Notes under the pieces: generated by a model
What the model was told of the DNA's origin: nothing
Database searches by the model: none
What the model saw: the letters and a program-made list of their open reading frames with translations, nothing else
In this document: piece after piece, positions 21,075 through 32,141 of the stretch
Numbering within the stretch: position 1 is the first letter of the stretch
Layout: the number at the start of each line of letters is the position of its first letter
Origin: Gigaspora rosea
Taxonomy: Eukaryota > Glomeromycota > Glomeromycetes > Diversisporales > Gigasporaceae
Assembly (NCBI GenBank): GCA_003550325.1
Contig: QKWP01000143.1
Location: 80,617 to 144,616 of the forward strand
DNA length: 64,000 bases
Reading direction: 5' to 3'
Position numbers and translations under genes: made by a program

Positions 21075-21377
21075 TTAATAAATTATTGAAAATATTTGAA
21101 GCAATATCAGGCCCAAAATTGTTGCTTGAAGTGGTGTTTTATGCCGATTCGCTTGCATTTTTTTCAGCCTTTCCAATAAATATTCTATATCAATTTGACT
21201 TGAGGACAAACGAAGCTTCGATTGTTTCATCGATAGTGACATATTGGGATGTGTTTTTAGATCTAATTTGTTAAAAAGACCTTCCACTTGTTGCTGGTGA
21301 ATAACAATAAAATATATTCGAATTTTAATAAAATGATATAGTTTAGAAAAGTTATATATTGATAATTCATCATTCAC
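21075..21377 (-). pseudogene. Possible C-terminal remnant of a DNA-transposon protein
   Basis: The minus-strand frame encodes QVEGLFNKLDLKTHPNMSLS, then KQSKLRLSSSQIDIEYLLER and a basic helix. Word order (E..F.K...KT...MS......LRLSS) resembles the C-terminal dimerisation region of hAT-like transposases, a similarity I judge by eye. Only about 60 residues look conserved, and the N-terminal residues of the frame are AT-rich junk. No catalytic part is nearby, so this is at most a fragment. Confidence 0.35.
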
Positions 21378-21915
21378 TCAGAATTCTTCAAATTCTTTAA
21401 GGAAACCATCGGTTGATACAGATGTCTCTTCGATTGATGCCAATACCCTTCAATTGATACCAATACCCCTTCGATTGATGCAAATGTCCTTTCAATTGGC
21501 TTTTTTTCGAGCCATTTTTGCAGTTTTTTAAGACGTGTTTTTTAAATGAAATCGCTGTTTATTTGACTTATATATACCCATGTTTCTTGGATTTAATTAG
21601 ATGCACCGCTTTAACGGCACATAATTCCAAAGTGAAATTTTGAGAAGATAAATAGGAAGTTTCAAAGAACTAAATTATAGAACGAAATTTCATTTTAATA
21701 AAATAAAAGTTACCAATTCATTTAAAAATTCACTCAGCAAACCAAGTAAAATATACGATTAAAATCAGGTTGAGGAAAAAAAATCTCCCATAAGTACTTA
21801 AAAAAAAAGATTCTATAACTTTATAGTCATAATAAGAAAAATCGATTTATATTGGAATTTCCGGTAGGAAAAAAAATTGCAGCCTGTGCATCTAAAAAAG
21901 TGTGACCAAGCTTTA

Positions 21916-22287
21916 GGCCACGCAAAGTTAAATTTTCGTTTTGCATTACCCGCCGACCCATTTTTTTCAATTTTTCCAATTTTTTTTTTAAGTCCCAATT
22001 GTTCCAATTATTCTATTTTTGTCATTTAATTTTCCCCATAAATTATTCCGGTATCACCCGATGGAGACATTAGCTTTCCGAAATTATCCGACAGGGTCGA
22101 TAGAAAATCTGACTGTTAACCCCCAATTTTCTGATTCCATGTTATGCAAAGCGTGAAATTAACTTTATGTGGCCTTGGATGTAACATAAGACTATTAATT
22201 TATTATAGATTAAAAAAAAATCCGACCGACTGACCTGGAATTTTGAAACTCATGTAATGCAAAACGAAAAATTAACTTTTTATAGCC
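21916..22287. mobile_element. Harbinger-type inverted-repeat element (372 bp) with a third internal end
   Basis: The left end GGCCACGCAAAGTTAAATTT continues TCGTTTTGCATTAC; the right end is the inverted form GGCTATAAAAAGTTAATTTT. TTA flanks both (21,913-21,915 and 22,288-22,290). A further copy of the right end lies inside at 22,141-22,174 and ends in GGCC, followed by TTG. Either a short element (21,916-22,174) later gained a second end, or two copies overlap. No coding capacity. Confidence 0.75.
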
Positions 22288-22839
22288 TTATATATAAGCT
22301 TTTATATAAAAATACGTATGTTAATTTATCAATCGACAATCACCTAAAAATCTGTCATAATAGACTTTTCTATGATACCACATATAATTTTGATTTACAT
22401 AGTGCGCGCACACCAAACATATCATGCACATCATATATGATACGCACTATGAGCAGGCTAAGCAGATTTTTACAAATCTAGTCATTGTAATTGTTTAATT
22501 ACGACTAAATTTTTTAAAAAGGATAACTATTCATAGTTAAACCAAAAAATTGGGTTTTAACAATTTTATTATTGGTGTAACCAATTTAATTTCATTCTAT
22601 CCTGAAAGATTTTTTCCAACAATCTTGAGACTCGGCTTGTAATTCGAAATAAATCAATTATTCTCATATAAAAAATTATTGATAAAAATGTACAATAATT
22701 TTATTATAAAATTAATCTTAAAAAGGAATGGACTGGATTGATTAACAGCTCTATTTAAAATTATATAAATGACCAAAACTTAATAACTAATTCTAATTAA
22801 ATCCACTAAATTTTTTTAATAATCATAAAATTTTATATA

Positions 22840-25800
22840 ATGAATTTTTCTCGAACAAAAAATAAATGGCATTTCATTTTTTATTGCATTATTATTCTTA
22901 TCTGTTGTTTAGAATTTTCTTTTTTGCTGGTTTTCTTTGAACCATTTAATCAGAATTATATCATTCTTAACGTCACAAAAAATCATAAACAAGTTCCGTT
23001 CAAAAATATTAATCGAGATGTACCCAACGAAGGTACACATACAAGTTCACCGCCTAAACAAACATTTCTTCCACCCCTAATACTGAGCATAAATACAATT
23101 AATACAAATGATACAAATGATACAAGTTCATTTTCACTAATTAAAGTTCAAATCGGATCAAATCAATCCCAATCACTTAATTTAATACCTGACATCTCCT
23201 CTAATGATATCGGTTTAAGCAGCCAACTTTGCTACAATGGGGAAGTTGGTAGTTGTAATAATAGAATAAATTATTACGACTCAGAGAATTCAACAACTTT
23301 TGATGGAATTCTCGAAACAGAAGTAATAAATTATTTAGATGGTTCTAATGTTAGTGCATTATTTGGACTTGACTACATTTCACTTGATAAATATAAATTT
23401 CAAAGTAAATCTTTACTTTCCCTGTTTGATGAAATAAATGGTATTCTCAAAACTCAAAGTGCTGTTGACGGTATAATGGGGCTCGGATTTGCTTCTTCGG
23501 TAATTATATCTATAGTTTCAAAATGTCATAACAATTATATTAACCTGCTACTATCTTGAAAAAAATTTTAGATTTGGAATCAATTAGCAAGTGATAAATA
23601 CCTACAAATCATTGGAATCGCGCTTCCTAATTTTATTTGCTCGATTGGTTCAATTGCATTTGGAGGAATAGATCTTAAATATATTTCCAATGGTATGTAA
23701 AAGTAAAAAATTTTTAATTATTCGTAATTTGCCAAATAGCTATATATGGTTTGATTATAAACTGTAAACAATCTAATCTAATAGAATTTTTAATCCAAAT
23801 CCTCCAGATCCTCCAGAATTCTATAATATAACAACTTTAAATGATACTAATTATCCAACAATCGAAGTTAATACGATATTTGTTAATAATACACCGCTCA
23901 ATTTCCCTGCGATTAATGCAATTATTAGCACTAATTATGATAAAATTTCCCTCGGAAATTTTTCTACTGAATTCTTTACAAAATTAGGTGCTAATAAAAC
24001 AAATGATGGAAATTGGGTAGTACCGGATCCAGTTGATATTATTTTTGACGTTACAACTGATTCTGGACAAATAATTGGACTTGCCATATCAGGCTTCTTA
24101 ACTTGTAATAGTATGATCAAGGGTCAATGCATATCTATTTTTGATGACGAATTTGGTCCTTTAAATAATACAATAATAATTGGTGCATTATTTATCCAGG
24201 TAAATTAAAAGTTATAATATACAATTAACTTTATAAAGAACTAGCATTTATGGTAAAAAGTTCTTTATATAGTAGTTTGTACAATGTACTGTAATAATAT
24301 AATACCGGTAATTGCTTTTTTTTTTTTTTTTTAAAAAAAAAAAAATAAAGTGTAAAATATAAAATCTACATTATATCCGGAGTGAGATTTTATAAATATC
24401 AGCTATTGTGAGGGACAAAAATAAGAATTTTTACCATTTAAATCGCATAAAATATTATCCAGGGATTAAAATTATTATATTTATGAAAATTCTGATCAAG
24501 TCAAACAATTAAGCTAAAAATTCTTTAAGCAATTATTACAAATAAGTGTTTATATTTCTTAATAGTAATAATTCTAAACATTCTTTAATTATTTCTTTTT
24601 TATAGAATTTCTATATTTCAGCTAATAAAATCAACAACGCCTCCCACACCATAGGGATAGCTTTAAGAAATGAAGATTTTTGTCCTATTCCCGGTCCTAC
24701 AGTAGTGCAACCTGCACCACCTCAAACTACAATACTACCTAAACCTACGCCAACATTCCCTCCACCTAAAATACTTGAGTTAAATACATTTAGTATAAAT
24801 AATCAAAGTCAAAGTTTAGAATATCTATTTCAGGTTCAAATAGGATCAAATTCATCACTTAACATAATGCCTGATACATCTGTTAATGATATCGGCGTAT
24901 GTAGTGAACTTTGCAACCAATCATCAACTGGTAGTTGTCATAATAGGCAACATTTATTTAATTCAAAAATTTCATCATCTTTTAGTCAAAATGGTACCAA
25001 AGTATCAATAAATTATTTAGATGGGTCTTCTTCTAATGGATTATTTGGCAATGATTTCATTATACTTGATCATTTTGAATTTGCAACCAAATTCACATTT
25101 TTACTATTTAATCAAATAAATGGTGCACTCCAAGCAGAAAGTGCCGTTGAAGGTGTAATGGGGCTCGGACTTAGTTCTCAGGTATTTATATTTATAATAT
25201 ATTTTCAATTAAATAACATTTATATTGACCTTCTGATATTTTTTAAAAAAACCATATTCAGATTTGGGATCATTTAGCAAGTAAAGGTCATGATCAAGCT
25301 ATTGGGTTTGCATTTCCCAATTCTCCTTGCCCAGTTGGTTCAATTGCATTTGGAGGACTAGATCCAAGATTTTGCAATGGTTAGTATATAAAGATCACAT
25401 TTATTTGGCAACTATTATTGCACATTCTTGCCAAATAATTAAATATTATTACTTGATTTATAAACTTTAAAAAAATAACAAACTAATCTAATAGAATATT
25501 TTAATATAGATTCTAATCAAATATTTAGTTTACCAATTCTAAACGATAGTACTTATCCAAAAATTGAAATTAATACAATATGGGTTGATAATACACCACT
25601 TAATAATCCTACAATTGATGCAATTATTAGTACTAATTACAACAAAGTTTCTCTTGGAAATTATTCTACTGAATTCTTTAAAGCATTAGGTGCTAAAAAA
25701 ACAAGTGATGGAAATTGGGTGGTGCCAAATCCAGTTGATATATCATTTGATTTGATAACCGATTCTGGACAATTAATTGGAGTAATAATACCAAGCAATT

Positions 25801-26996
25801 TAATTTGTAATATGATTGGGGGGCAATGCATATCTGTTTTTGATGATTCATCAGGCCCTTCAAATTCAACACAATCAATAATTCTTGGTATACCTTTTAT
25901 ACTGGTTATTATTAATTAATTATAATATGCAATTTATTTTATCAATAGAAATTGCCAAATTTATTAGATAAATTTGTTCCATTTCTATTGTCTCTCTACT
26001 ATATACACATATTTTAATAACAATAACTAATTATCATTTAATTATTTCTTTTTATAGAATTTTAATTTTGTGGTTAATAAAGCCAAAAGCATCATAGGAA
26101 TAGCAGAAAGAAATAATTTTTGTCCTACTCAAATACATACAACTACAGTAACATCAACAGTAACAGCAACAGTAACAACATTTACAATTACTGAAACTGA
26201 TGAGCCAGAGCCAACTAATAGTGAGCCAGATCCAGAGCCAACTGGTAATAATGGTGGAGGTGGAGGTGGAGGTGGAGGTGGTGGTGGTGGTGGAGGTGGA
26301 GGTGGTGGTGGAGGTGGAGGTNNNNNNNNNNNNNNNNNNNNNNNNNNNNNNNNNNNNNNNNNNNNNNNNNNNNNNNNNNNNNNNNNNNNNNNNNNNNNNN
26401 NNNNNNNNNNNNNNNNNNNNNNNNNNNNNNNNNNNNNNNNNNNNNNNNNNNNNNNNNNNNNNNNNNNNNNNNNNNNNNNNNNNNNNNNNNNNNNNNNNNN
26501 NNNNNNNNNNNNNNNNNNNNNNNNNNNNNNNNNNNNNNNNNNNNNNNNNNNNNNNNNNNNNNNNNNNNNNNNNNNNNNNNNNNNNNNNNNNNNNNNNNNN
26601 NNNNNNNNNNNNNNNNNNNNNNNNNNNNNNNNNNNNNNNNNNNNNNNNNNNNNNNNNNNNNNNGGTGGAGGTGGTGGTGGTGGTGGTGGTGGAGGTGGTG
26701 GTGGTGGTGGTGGTGGTGGAGGAGGAGGAGGTGCTGGTGGTGGAAGTAGGGCTAGTAGTTCTAGTAGCCTATTACCACTATCCACAACACCTCCACCCCT
26801 ATCTACAATACTTCCACCCTTATCTACAATACTTCCACCCCCATCTACAACCTTCAAATCCTTATTATCTTCAACATTCTATCCTCAATCTGCAACTTTT
26901 CAATCCTTATACACATCATTACTATCTTCATCATCTCATCCTCCAATTATAACTTCAAAAACAGTATCTACATTATTATCATCTCCAACATTCTAA
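22840..26996 (+). CDS. Membrane-anchored protein with two tandem aspartic-protease-like domains, probably inactive
   Basis: Seven exons fit in frame with GT-AG introns: 22,840-23,499; 23,572-23,692; 23,808-24,199; 24,606-25,181; 25,262-25,379; 25,510-25,904; 26,058-26,996. An N-terminal hydrophobic segment (about residues 11-33) is a signal peptide or anchor. Two pepsin-like (A1) domains follow. Each has VQIGSN, a first-Asp site (PDISSNDIGL at about 118; PDTSVNDIGV at about 481), NYLDGS, GIMGLG or GVMGLG, SIAFGG, and an end like IIIGALFIQNFYI. The usual second-Asp motif DTG reads STN in both (AIISTNYD, AIISTNYN), so proteolysis is unlikely. Matching intron positions in the two domains show internal duplication. 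A TTVTSTV Thr-rich linker, a poly-Gly stretch broken by a gap and a Ser/Thr/Pro-rich tail follow. The donor of the last intron (CTG|GTTATT) is the weakest. Likely cell-surface; substrate or ligand unknown. Confidence 0.8.
26322..26663. other. Assembly gap of 342 N inside the poly-Gly codons
   Basis: Flanked by GGTGGAGGT-type repeats on both sides. The gap length as written keeps the reading frame, but true length and phase are unknown. Confidence 0.98.
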
Positions 26997-27518
26997 CCTC
27001 CATCAACAACTTTACAAACTCTATCCAAATTTTCATATTCAACATTTTAACCTCTATCTACAACTTCACCTCCAACATTCTATCCTCTACTTACAATTTC
27101 ACAAAAGGGTAGTTTTAATAGTAGTTCTAGTAGCTCATCACCTCTATCTACAACTCCTTCATCTACAATACTCCCACCCCTATCTACAACTTTCAAATCC
27201 TTATCATCTTCAACATTCCATCTTCAATCTGCAACTTTTCAATCCTTATTCACATAATTACTATCTCCATCATTTTATCCTCCAATTATAACTTCAAAAA
27301 CAGTATTCACATCATTATCATCTTCAACATTCCAACCTCAATCTACAACTTTACAAACTCTATCCAAATTTTCACATTCAACATTTCAACCTCTATCTAC
27401 AACTTCATCTCCAACATTCTATCCTCTACCAACAACTTCACAAGAGGCTAGTTTTAATAGTAGTTCTAGTAGCTCATTACCTCTATCTATAACACCTTCA
27501 TTTACAATACTCCCACCT
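26747..27518 (+). repeat. Tandem Ser/Thr/Pro-encoding repeat, partly beyond the stop codon
   Basis: Units of about 330-370 bp start at 26,747, 27,117 and 27,450 with (AGT)AGTTCTAGTAGC and contain CTATCTACAAC, TTCAAATCC, TCTGCAACTTTTCAATCC and CCTCTATCTACAAC. The first unit is read as the protease-like protein's tail until TAA at 26,994-26,996; later units carry more stops. The series resumes at 29,263 after the inserted element. The tail of the protein was probably longer once. Confidence 0.75.
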
Positions 27519-27624
27519 ATTGTTGGAAATCTGTTTTGAAATTTATGTTCTCATAAAAACATGTTTATTTAATTTAATGTTCTCAAAAAATTTTTTATGT
27601 TCTCAATTAAAAAAAAAATTTTCC

Positions 27625-27656
<32 letters not shown>

Positions 27657-29262
27657 TTTTCTCATTCTTTCTCTCTTTCTCTCTCTTTCTCTCTCTTTCT
27701 CTCTCTTTTTCTCTCTTACTCATTCTTTCTTACTCTTTCTCACTCTTTTTTCACTCTTATTTTCTTTTTCTCATTCTCTTTCTTACATTTATACTTTTAT
27801 ACTTTTAGTTATTTTTTAATTTTTATTTTTAATTAATATATTTAAAAATTATTAATAAAAAATATAATTTATTTAACAAACTATATAAATAAGCTAATTA
27901 TTTATAATAATAAGATTATAACTTTATATGTAATTTTTTTAAAATTAATATTTTAGGTTTTTTGTATATTGTTGGAGATGTTATTGGCTTGGCTTAGCTT
28001 ATATATTTAATTCATAAGGGGAGTAACAAAAATCAGGTGATTTTTTAGGGGGGGAGGGGGGTAAAAAAAGTTGAAATTATATATAAGAACCTGGCTATTT
28101 ATATATTGAGGGAGAGGGAGGGGGGTAGGCCTCTGATAAAAAATAATCAGATGATTAATGACACTGCCCTAATCTGTATACCAAACAGTGAAAATCTATA
28201 GTAATATATGGGGAAATCAATTATTGTTTATCAAATTTCTAGAATCTGTTACTTTCAGAGCAATAATAAATTTTTTTACTATGCTAACCTTACTTCTCTA
28301 CTAAACAAAAGTTGTAAAGCATATTCTTGCAATTCTAATGGTAGTAAAATCATTAAAATTGGACCAGTAGATCACAAGAAATCGTTAAAACACATTTTGT
28401 GACCATAGAGTTTCTATATAAAATAATAATATTGTTTATATAGAAACACTATATGATTGCAAACCGTTTTTTAATAATATCTTGTGATCTACTGGGCCAA
28501 CTTGAATGAATTTACCACTATTCAAATTGCAAGAATGTGCTTTACAATTTGTTTAGTAAAGAAGAAATATTAGCTTAGTAAAAAAATTGTTATTGCTCTG
28601 ATAGAACCAGATTCCAGAAATTTGATAAACAATAATTGATTTTCACCAATTTTACTAATATAGTAATATATACAGCCTCTGTTTGGTATATAGATCACAA
28701 ATTAAGCTATTAATATCTCTCAAATGTTTAAATAAATAAGTAAATATAATATACTATTCCTTTTTACTAAAGTGAATTTATAGATTCAAAAAATTTCTTA
28801 CTGTAAAATTTTAAGATATAGCACTAAAGTTTAAAATCATAATAACTAAAGATTTGTTAAGTAATTTTCTTATAAAAATAATCATTATAGTGAGTTTAGC
28901 TCTCTGAAATTTAAGATATTATATGTATATCAAAAGGCTACATAATAAGGGCTATATTGCACCAAACTAGAAATGAATAAACCAATAAACTATATTATCT
29001 AAAATTTTTTATAATTCAAGAACAACTAAATTGTTTTCTATTTCAACTAACTAGCAATTAAATATTTATAAGCTAAATTATTTTAAACTGCTATATTAAT
29101 AAAAATAATTTTTTATTATTTTATATATTTATATAGAGAACATATCTTTCAAACTTAATGTTCTCAAAAAAAATTTAATAGAGACATCTTAAATTTTGTA
29201 AATGTTTTCAGATTAAAAGTGATATTCTCATAAGAACATGAAAACATAAGATTTTCCAAAAC
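27519..29262. mobile_element. Inserted 1.74-kb non-autonomous element splitting the tail repeats
   Basis: The left part (TTGTTGGAAATCT, GTTTT, TATGTTCTCATAA) and the right part read inverted (TTTTGGAAAATCTTATGTTT, then TCATGTTCTTATGAGAA) are imperfect terminal inverted repeats of about 35-40 bp. The flanks CTCCCACCT and CTTCCACCC look like a worn 9-bp duplication of the unit sequence. Inside are a (CTTTCTCT)n tract (27,620-27,790) and a large inverted repeat (28,168-28,705). No coding region; the open frames over the CT tract are repeat artefacts. Confidence 0.65.
28168..28705. repeat. Large imperfect inverted repeat with arms of about 250 bp
   Basis: The left arm (to about 28,428) and right arm (from about 28,438) mirror each other through CAATTATTGTTTATCAAATT, CAGAGCAATAA, ACTAAACAAA, TTCTTGCAATT and GTAGATCACAAGA, down to the outer word TATACCAAACAG / CTGTTTGGTATA. 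It is a foldback or MITE nested in the larger insert. The block GATCTACTGGGCCAACTTGA is a diverged relative of the repeat family at 30,147-30,535 and 59,995-60,112. Confidence 0.8.
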
Positions 29263-29850
29263 TGCTTCCACCCCTATCTACAACTTTCAAATCCTTATCA
29301 TCTTCAATATTCTATCCTTAATCTGCAACTTTTCAATCCTTATTTAGATCATTACTATCTCTATCATTTCATCCTCTAATTATAACTTCAAAAACAGTAT
29401 TCATATCATTATTATTTCCAACATTCAACCTCCATTTACAACTTTATAAACATTGACCAAATTTTCACATCCAACATTTCAACCTCTATCTATAACTTTA
29501 CCTCTAACATACTATCCTCTACTTACAACTTCACAAATACTATTTACATTATTAACATTTTCAACATTCCAATCTCTATTGAATATTTCACAAACTCTAT
29601 CCAAATGATCGTATTCAATATTTTAATCTTTATCTATAACTTCATCTCCAATATTCCATCCTATTCTTACAACTTCATAAATACTATTCATATTATTAAT
29701 ATTTTTAATATTCCAACTTCCATCTAAAATTTCAAAAACTCTATTCAATTATTATATTTAACATTTTACCTCTACTTACAACTTTACAAACTCTATCTAT
29801 ATTATTGTTATATTCAACCTTTAAACCTTTACCTACAATTAGTATTCCAA
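29263..29850 (+). repeat. Decayed continuation of the Ser/Thr/Pro repeat
   Basis: CTTCCACCCCTATCTACAAC resumes the unit cut at 27,518. At least two further units follow with increasing divergence and many stops, fading out by about 29,850. This confirms the upstream element as an insertion into an older repeat array. Confidence 0.65.
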
Positions 29851-29891
29851 ATTGTTAGTTGAAAAATCAATTAGTTGGCAACTTTTAACTA

Positions 29892-29990
29892 CAGTCAGAC
29901 CTCCCTATAGTCACACCCCATATAGTCACACCTTTATTTAAACACCCAATTTTGTGCGACAGACTCAAATATAGTAAAAAAACCTCATTA
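29892..29990 (+). mobile_element. Pogo/mariner-like terminal repeat, single end
   Basis: TA is followed by CAGTCAGACCTCCCTATAGT, then CACACCCCATATAGTCACAC. A CAG start after TA with iterated TATAGTCACA is typical of Tc1/mariner-pogo ends. The matching inverted end is not found in the next kilobase, so this is a half copy at best. Confidence 0.45.
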
Positions 29991-30146
29991 TAGTTACAAA
30001 TTGTTTATAATTACTATCACCATGAAAATTTGATTTTTTAACAATTTTATTAATAAAAAACTCTCATTATAGTCACCAATTTTTTAACTAAATATGGTTA
30101 TATAATCTGATTGGCCAATTTCATATTTATGTATAGAGTGATCCTA

Positions 30147-30535
30147 TAGGCGAAATGTGGAGTGCTTCCATCTAAAAAATTTTTCCTTACTAAGTTAACG
30201 ATACATGTCCACTAATTGAAAGTTGTAGAGCTTATCGAGACGCATCTAACGGTAGTTAGATCATCCAAATAAGTACAGTAGATGGCGAGTTATTGTCGAA
30301 AAATGACTGGCCGACTATATAAAAATCAGTGACAGAGCTTACATATGAAAATCATTATAGGCAAAATGTGGAGTGCTTCCATTTAAAAGTTTTTTTCTTA
30401 CTAAGTTAACAATACATGCCCACTAATTGAAAGTTGTAGAGCCTGTTGAGACGCATCTAACGGTGGTTAGATCATTCAAATCACCCAGTGGATGATGATA
30501 TATTGTCAAAAAACTATTGGCCGACTATATAAAAT
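30147..30535 (+). repeat. Tandem pair of a dispersed repeat (unit about 208 bp)
   Basis: Units at 30,147-30,340 and 30,355-30,535 share AAATGTGGAGTGCTTCCAT, CTTACTAAGTTAAC, CCACTAATTGAAAGTTGTAG, GAGACGCATCTAACGGT and TGGCCGACTATATAAAA. The same sequence lies inverted at 59,995-60,112, and a diverged form is in the arms of 28,168-28,705. Confidence 0.85.
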
Positions 30536-30539
30536 CTCT

Positions 30540-31610
30540 TATGTAAACAAATATTGCATATGCTCCGATTTTAGGAAAATCTGCAGATCATTGACGCACC
30601 CCAAAAATTTATAGTTACACAACAGGGTGCATCAATAAGTTGATTTCCAATCATATTGTAAATTTTAATAGGTGTGTCAGTCAGTTGACAGATCATGTAG
30701 CTATTATCTGTTATACAGATATACACTAGTGTATGTTGATAACTTTTCGATATTCAACTTTGCTATTTTTGGCTTATTACGGTCAAAAAAAAATTTTTCT
30801 CACACACGCACTGATATTCTTAACTCCATGCGTGTGCGCAACTTTAAACTTCCGCGTGCGTTAAGAACTCTTAAAAAAAATTCGTCGTCCTACGCTTCTT
30901 ATTCTGGGTTTTTTCTCCCTTTTGCTCGGCCCCTTTTTTATCGGCTAGTGTATGGCTGCCATTTCCCCTTTACATTTATAAATAATACGGCTCACTTTTG
31001 CTTAATATGTATTAGCCTCTAACACAGTAACGGTAACGGTAAATATTCATATGTTTTCTAAAATTCATAGCCGTTATATATTACTATTGCTATTGCTTTG
31101 TTATGTCGTTATTAATTTGCTGATATTATCATTCCAACTGTCATCAGGGTAGTCGCCTATATAGCTATATCATTTTCTTTCAAAGATAGATATAAAAAAT
31201 CGCTCACAGTATTAAATAAATCAATAAAAATTGGACAAAGTAATACATGTTATTAAGACATCGTGAAGTAATTTATTATTTGAGGGATAAATATGAAGAG
31301 AAATAAATCATTAGAATTGAACCAAATAATGTGCTCATTTCAATACATGCCATGGAGAGTATTGTGGTATAATTTTTACCTGAATTTGGCATGCAACGTT
31401 GCCTTAAGCTAAAATTCGTGATGCAACTAATAGTGAATACCTAAAGTCAAAATTAATATAAAGTGTAATTGATATATGATAATTGATATAGTGATGTAAT
31501 GAAAATACTCAATAATTAAAAAATATATTTTATTTAAATAATTTGATTTACAAATTTTTTATTAACTTCATTTTACTACAAACTTGTAAGCTATATCTTC
31601 TAAAAATATA
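30540..31610. other. Gene-free stretch
   Basis: The 116-codon plus-strand frame at 30,672-31,022 has slightly higher GC than its surroundings but no domain and no paralogue in the window. No repeats of note. Confidence 0.4.
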
Positions 31611-31611
31611 A

Positions 31612-31800
31612 CTGGACAACCGCCAAAGAGGTCTGAAATTATGTCAAAATGGAAAAGAACAAAGATTATGGACACTATGGTGAAAATGCAAGTGTAGTAA
31701 GTCTTGGAATATGGGAATCCGAAAAATTTAGAAAATCATTTAGCTACTAAATGCATGAAAGTTGATAGCATTAAACCATGTACCGAATTGAAACAAGGTA
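31612..31800 (+). pseudogene. BED zinc-finger remnant of a hAT transposase
   Basis: Reading in three frames shows the order expected of a BED finger: KDYGHYGE, then AKCKCSKSW-like cysteines, then EYGNPKNLENHLATKCMKV with the closing H-x3-C. BED fingers bind DNA and sit at the N-terminus of many hAT transposases. At least two frameshifts separate the pieces and nothing of the catalytic domain follows. It is not the same subfamily as the intact copy at 38,643-41,123. Confidence 0.5.
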
Positions 31801-31974
31801 CAATATGACTGAAATTCTTCCTATAATGCTAATTTTCAAATTAAAAAACAATGCCATAATAATAGCCAACTTCAAGTGTCCTGTTTAGACGCAATTTTTT
31901 TTATACAAAAAATCAATTTTTTTTTATTTTAAAAAAATTGCACAAAAATAAACAAAAATGCTTTATTTACCATT

Positions 31975-32132
31975 TTCAACTTCGAGTCTATTTTTATAAT
32001 AATGATTACCTATACTCACCCCAAGAATATAGCTCATTTCAGCAGATTCTTGAAAATGAATAAACGCTTTATTCTTATTCTCTTTAATTGCCATCCTATT
32101 TAGATCTCCTATATCAGTAAATTTTTTATAAT
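31975..32132 (-). pseudogene. Sel1-repeat fragment
   Basis: The minus strand reads KKFTDIGDLNRMAIKENKN, then KAFIHFQESAEMSYILGV, matching the A/B helix pair of a Sel1 repeat (usually KAFxYYxKSAExGx). About 50 codons are open. The piece ends next to the T-run (32,142-32,157) that I take as the LINE's 3' tail, so the LINE probably landed beside or inside this gene copy. Confidence 0.65.
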
Positions 32133-32141
32133 GAATAAATT

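Noticed and set aside
26129-26952. Pro-rich minus-strand and Val/Glu-rich plus-strand frames across the gap
   Set aside because: Both are shadows of the Gly codons GGTGGA read in other frames.
27520-27836. Leu/Ser/Phe-rich frames
   Set aside because: Translations of a CTTTCTCT microsatellite inside the inserted element.
30672-31022. 116-codon plus-strand frame
   Set aside because: No domain, no paralogue in the window and biased composition; not enough to call a gene.
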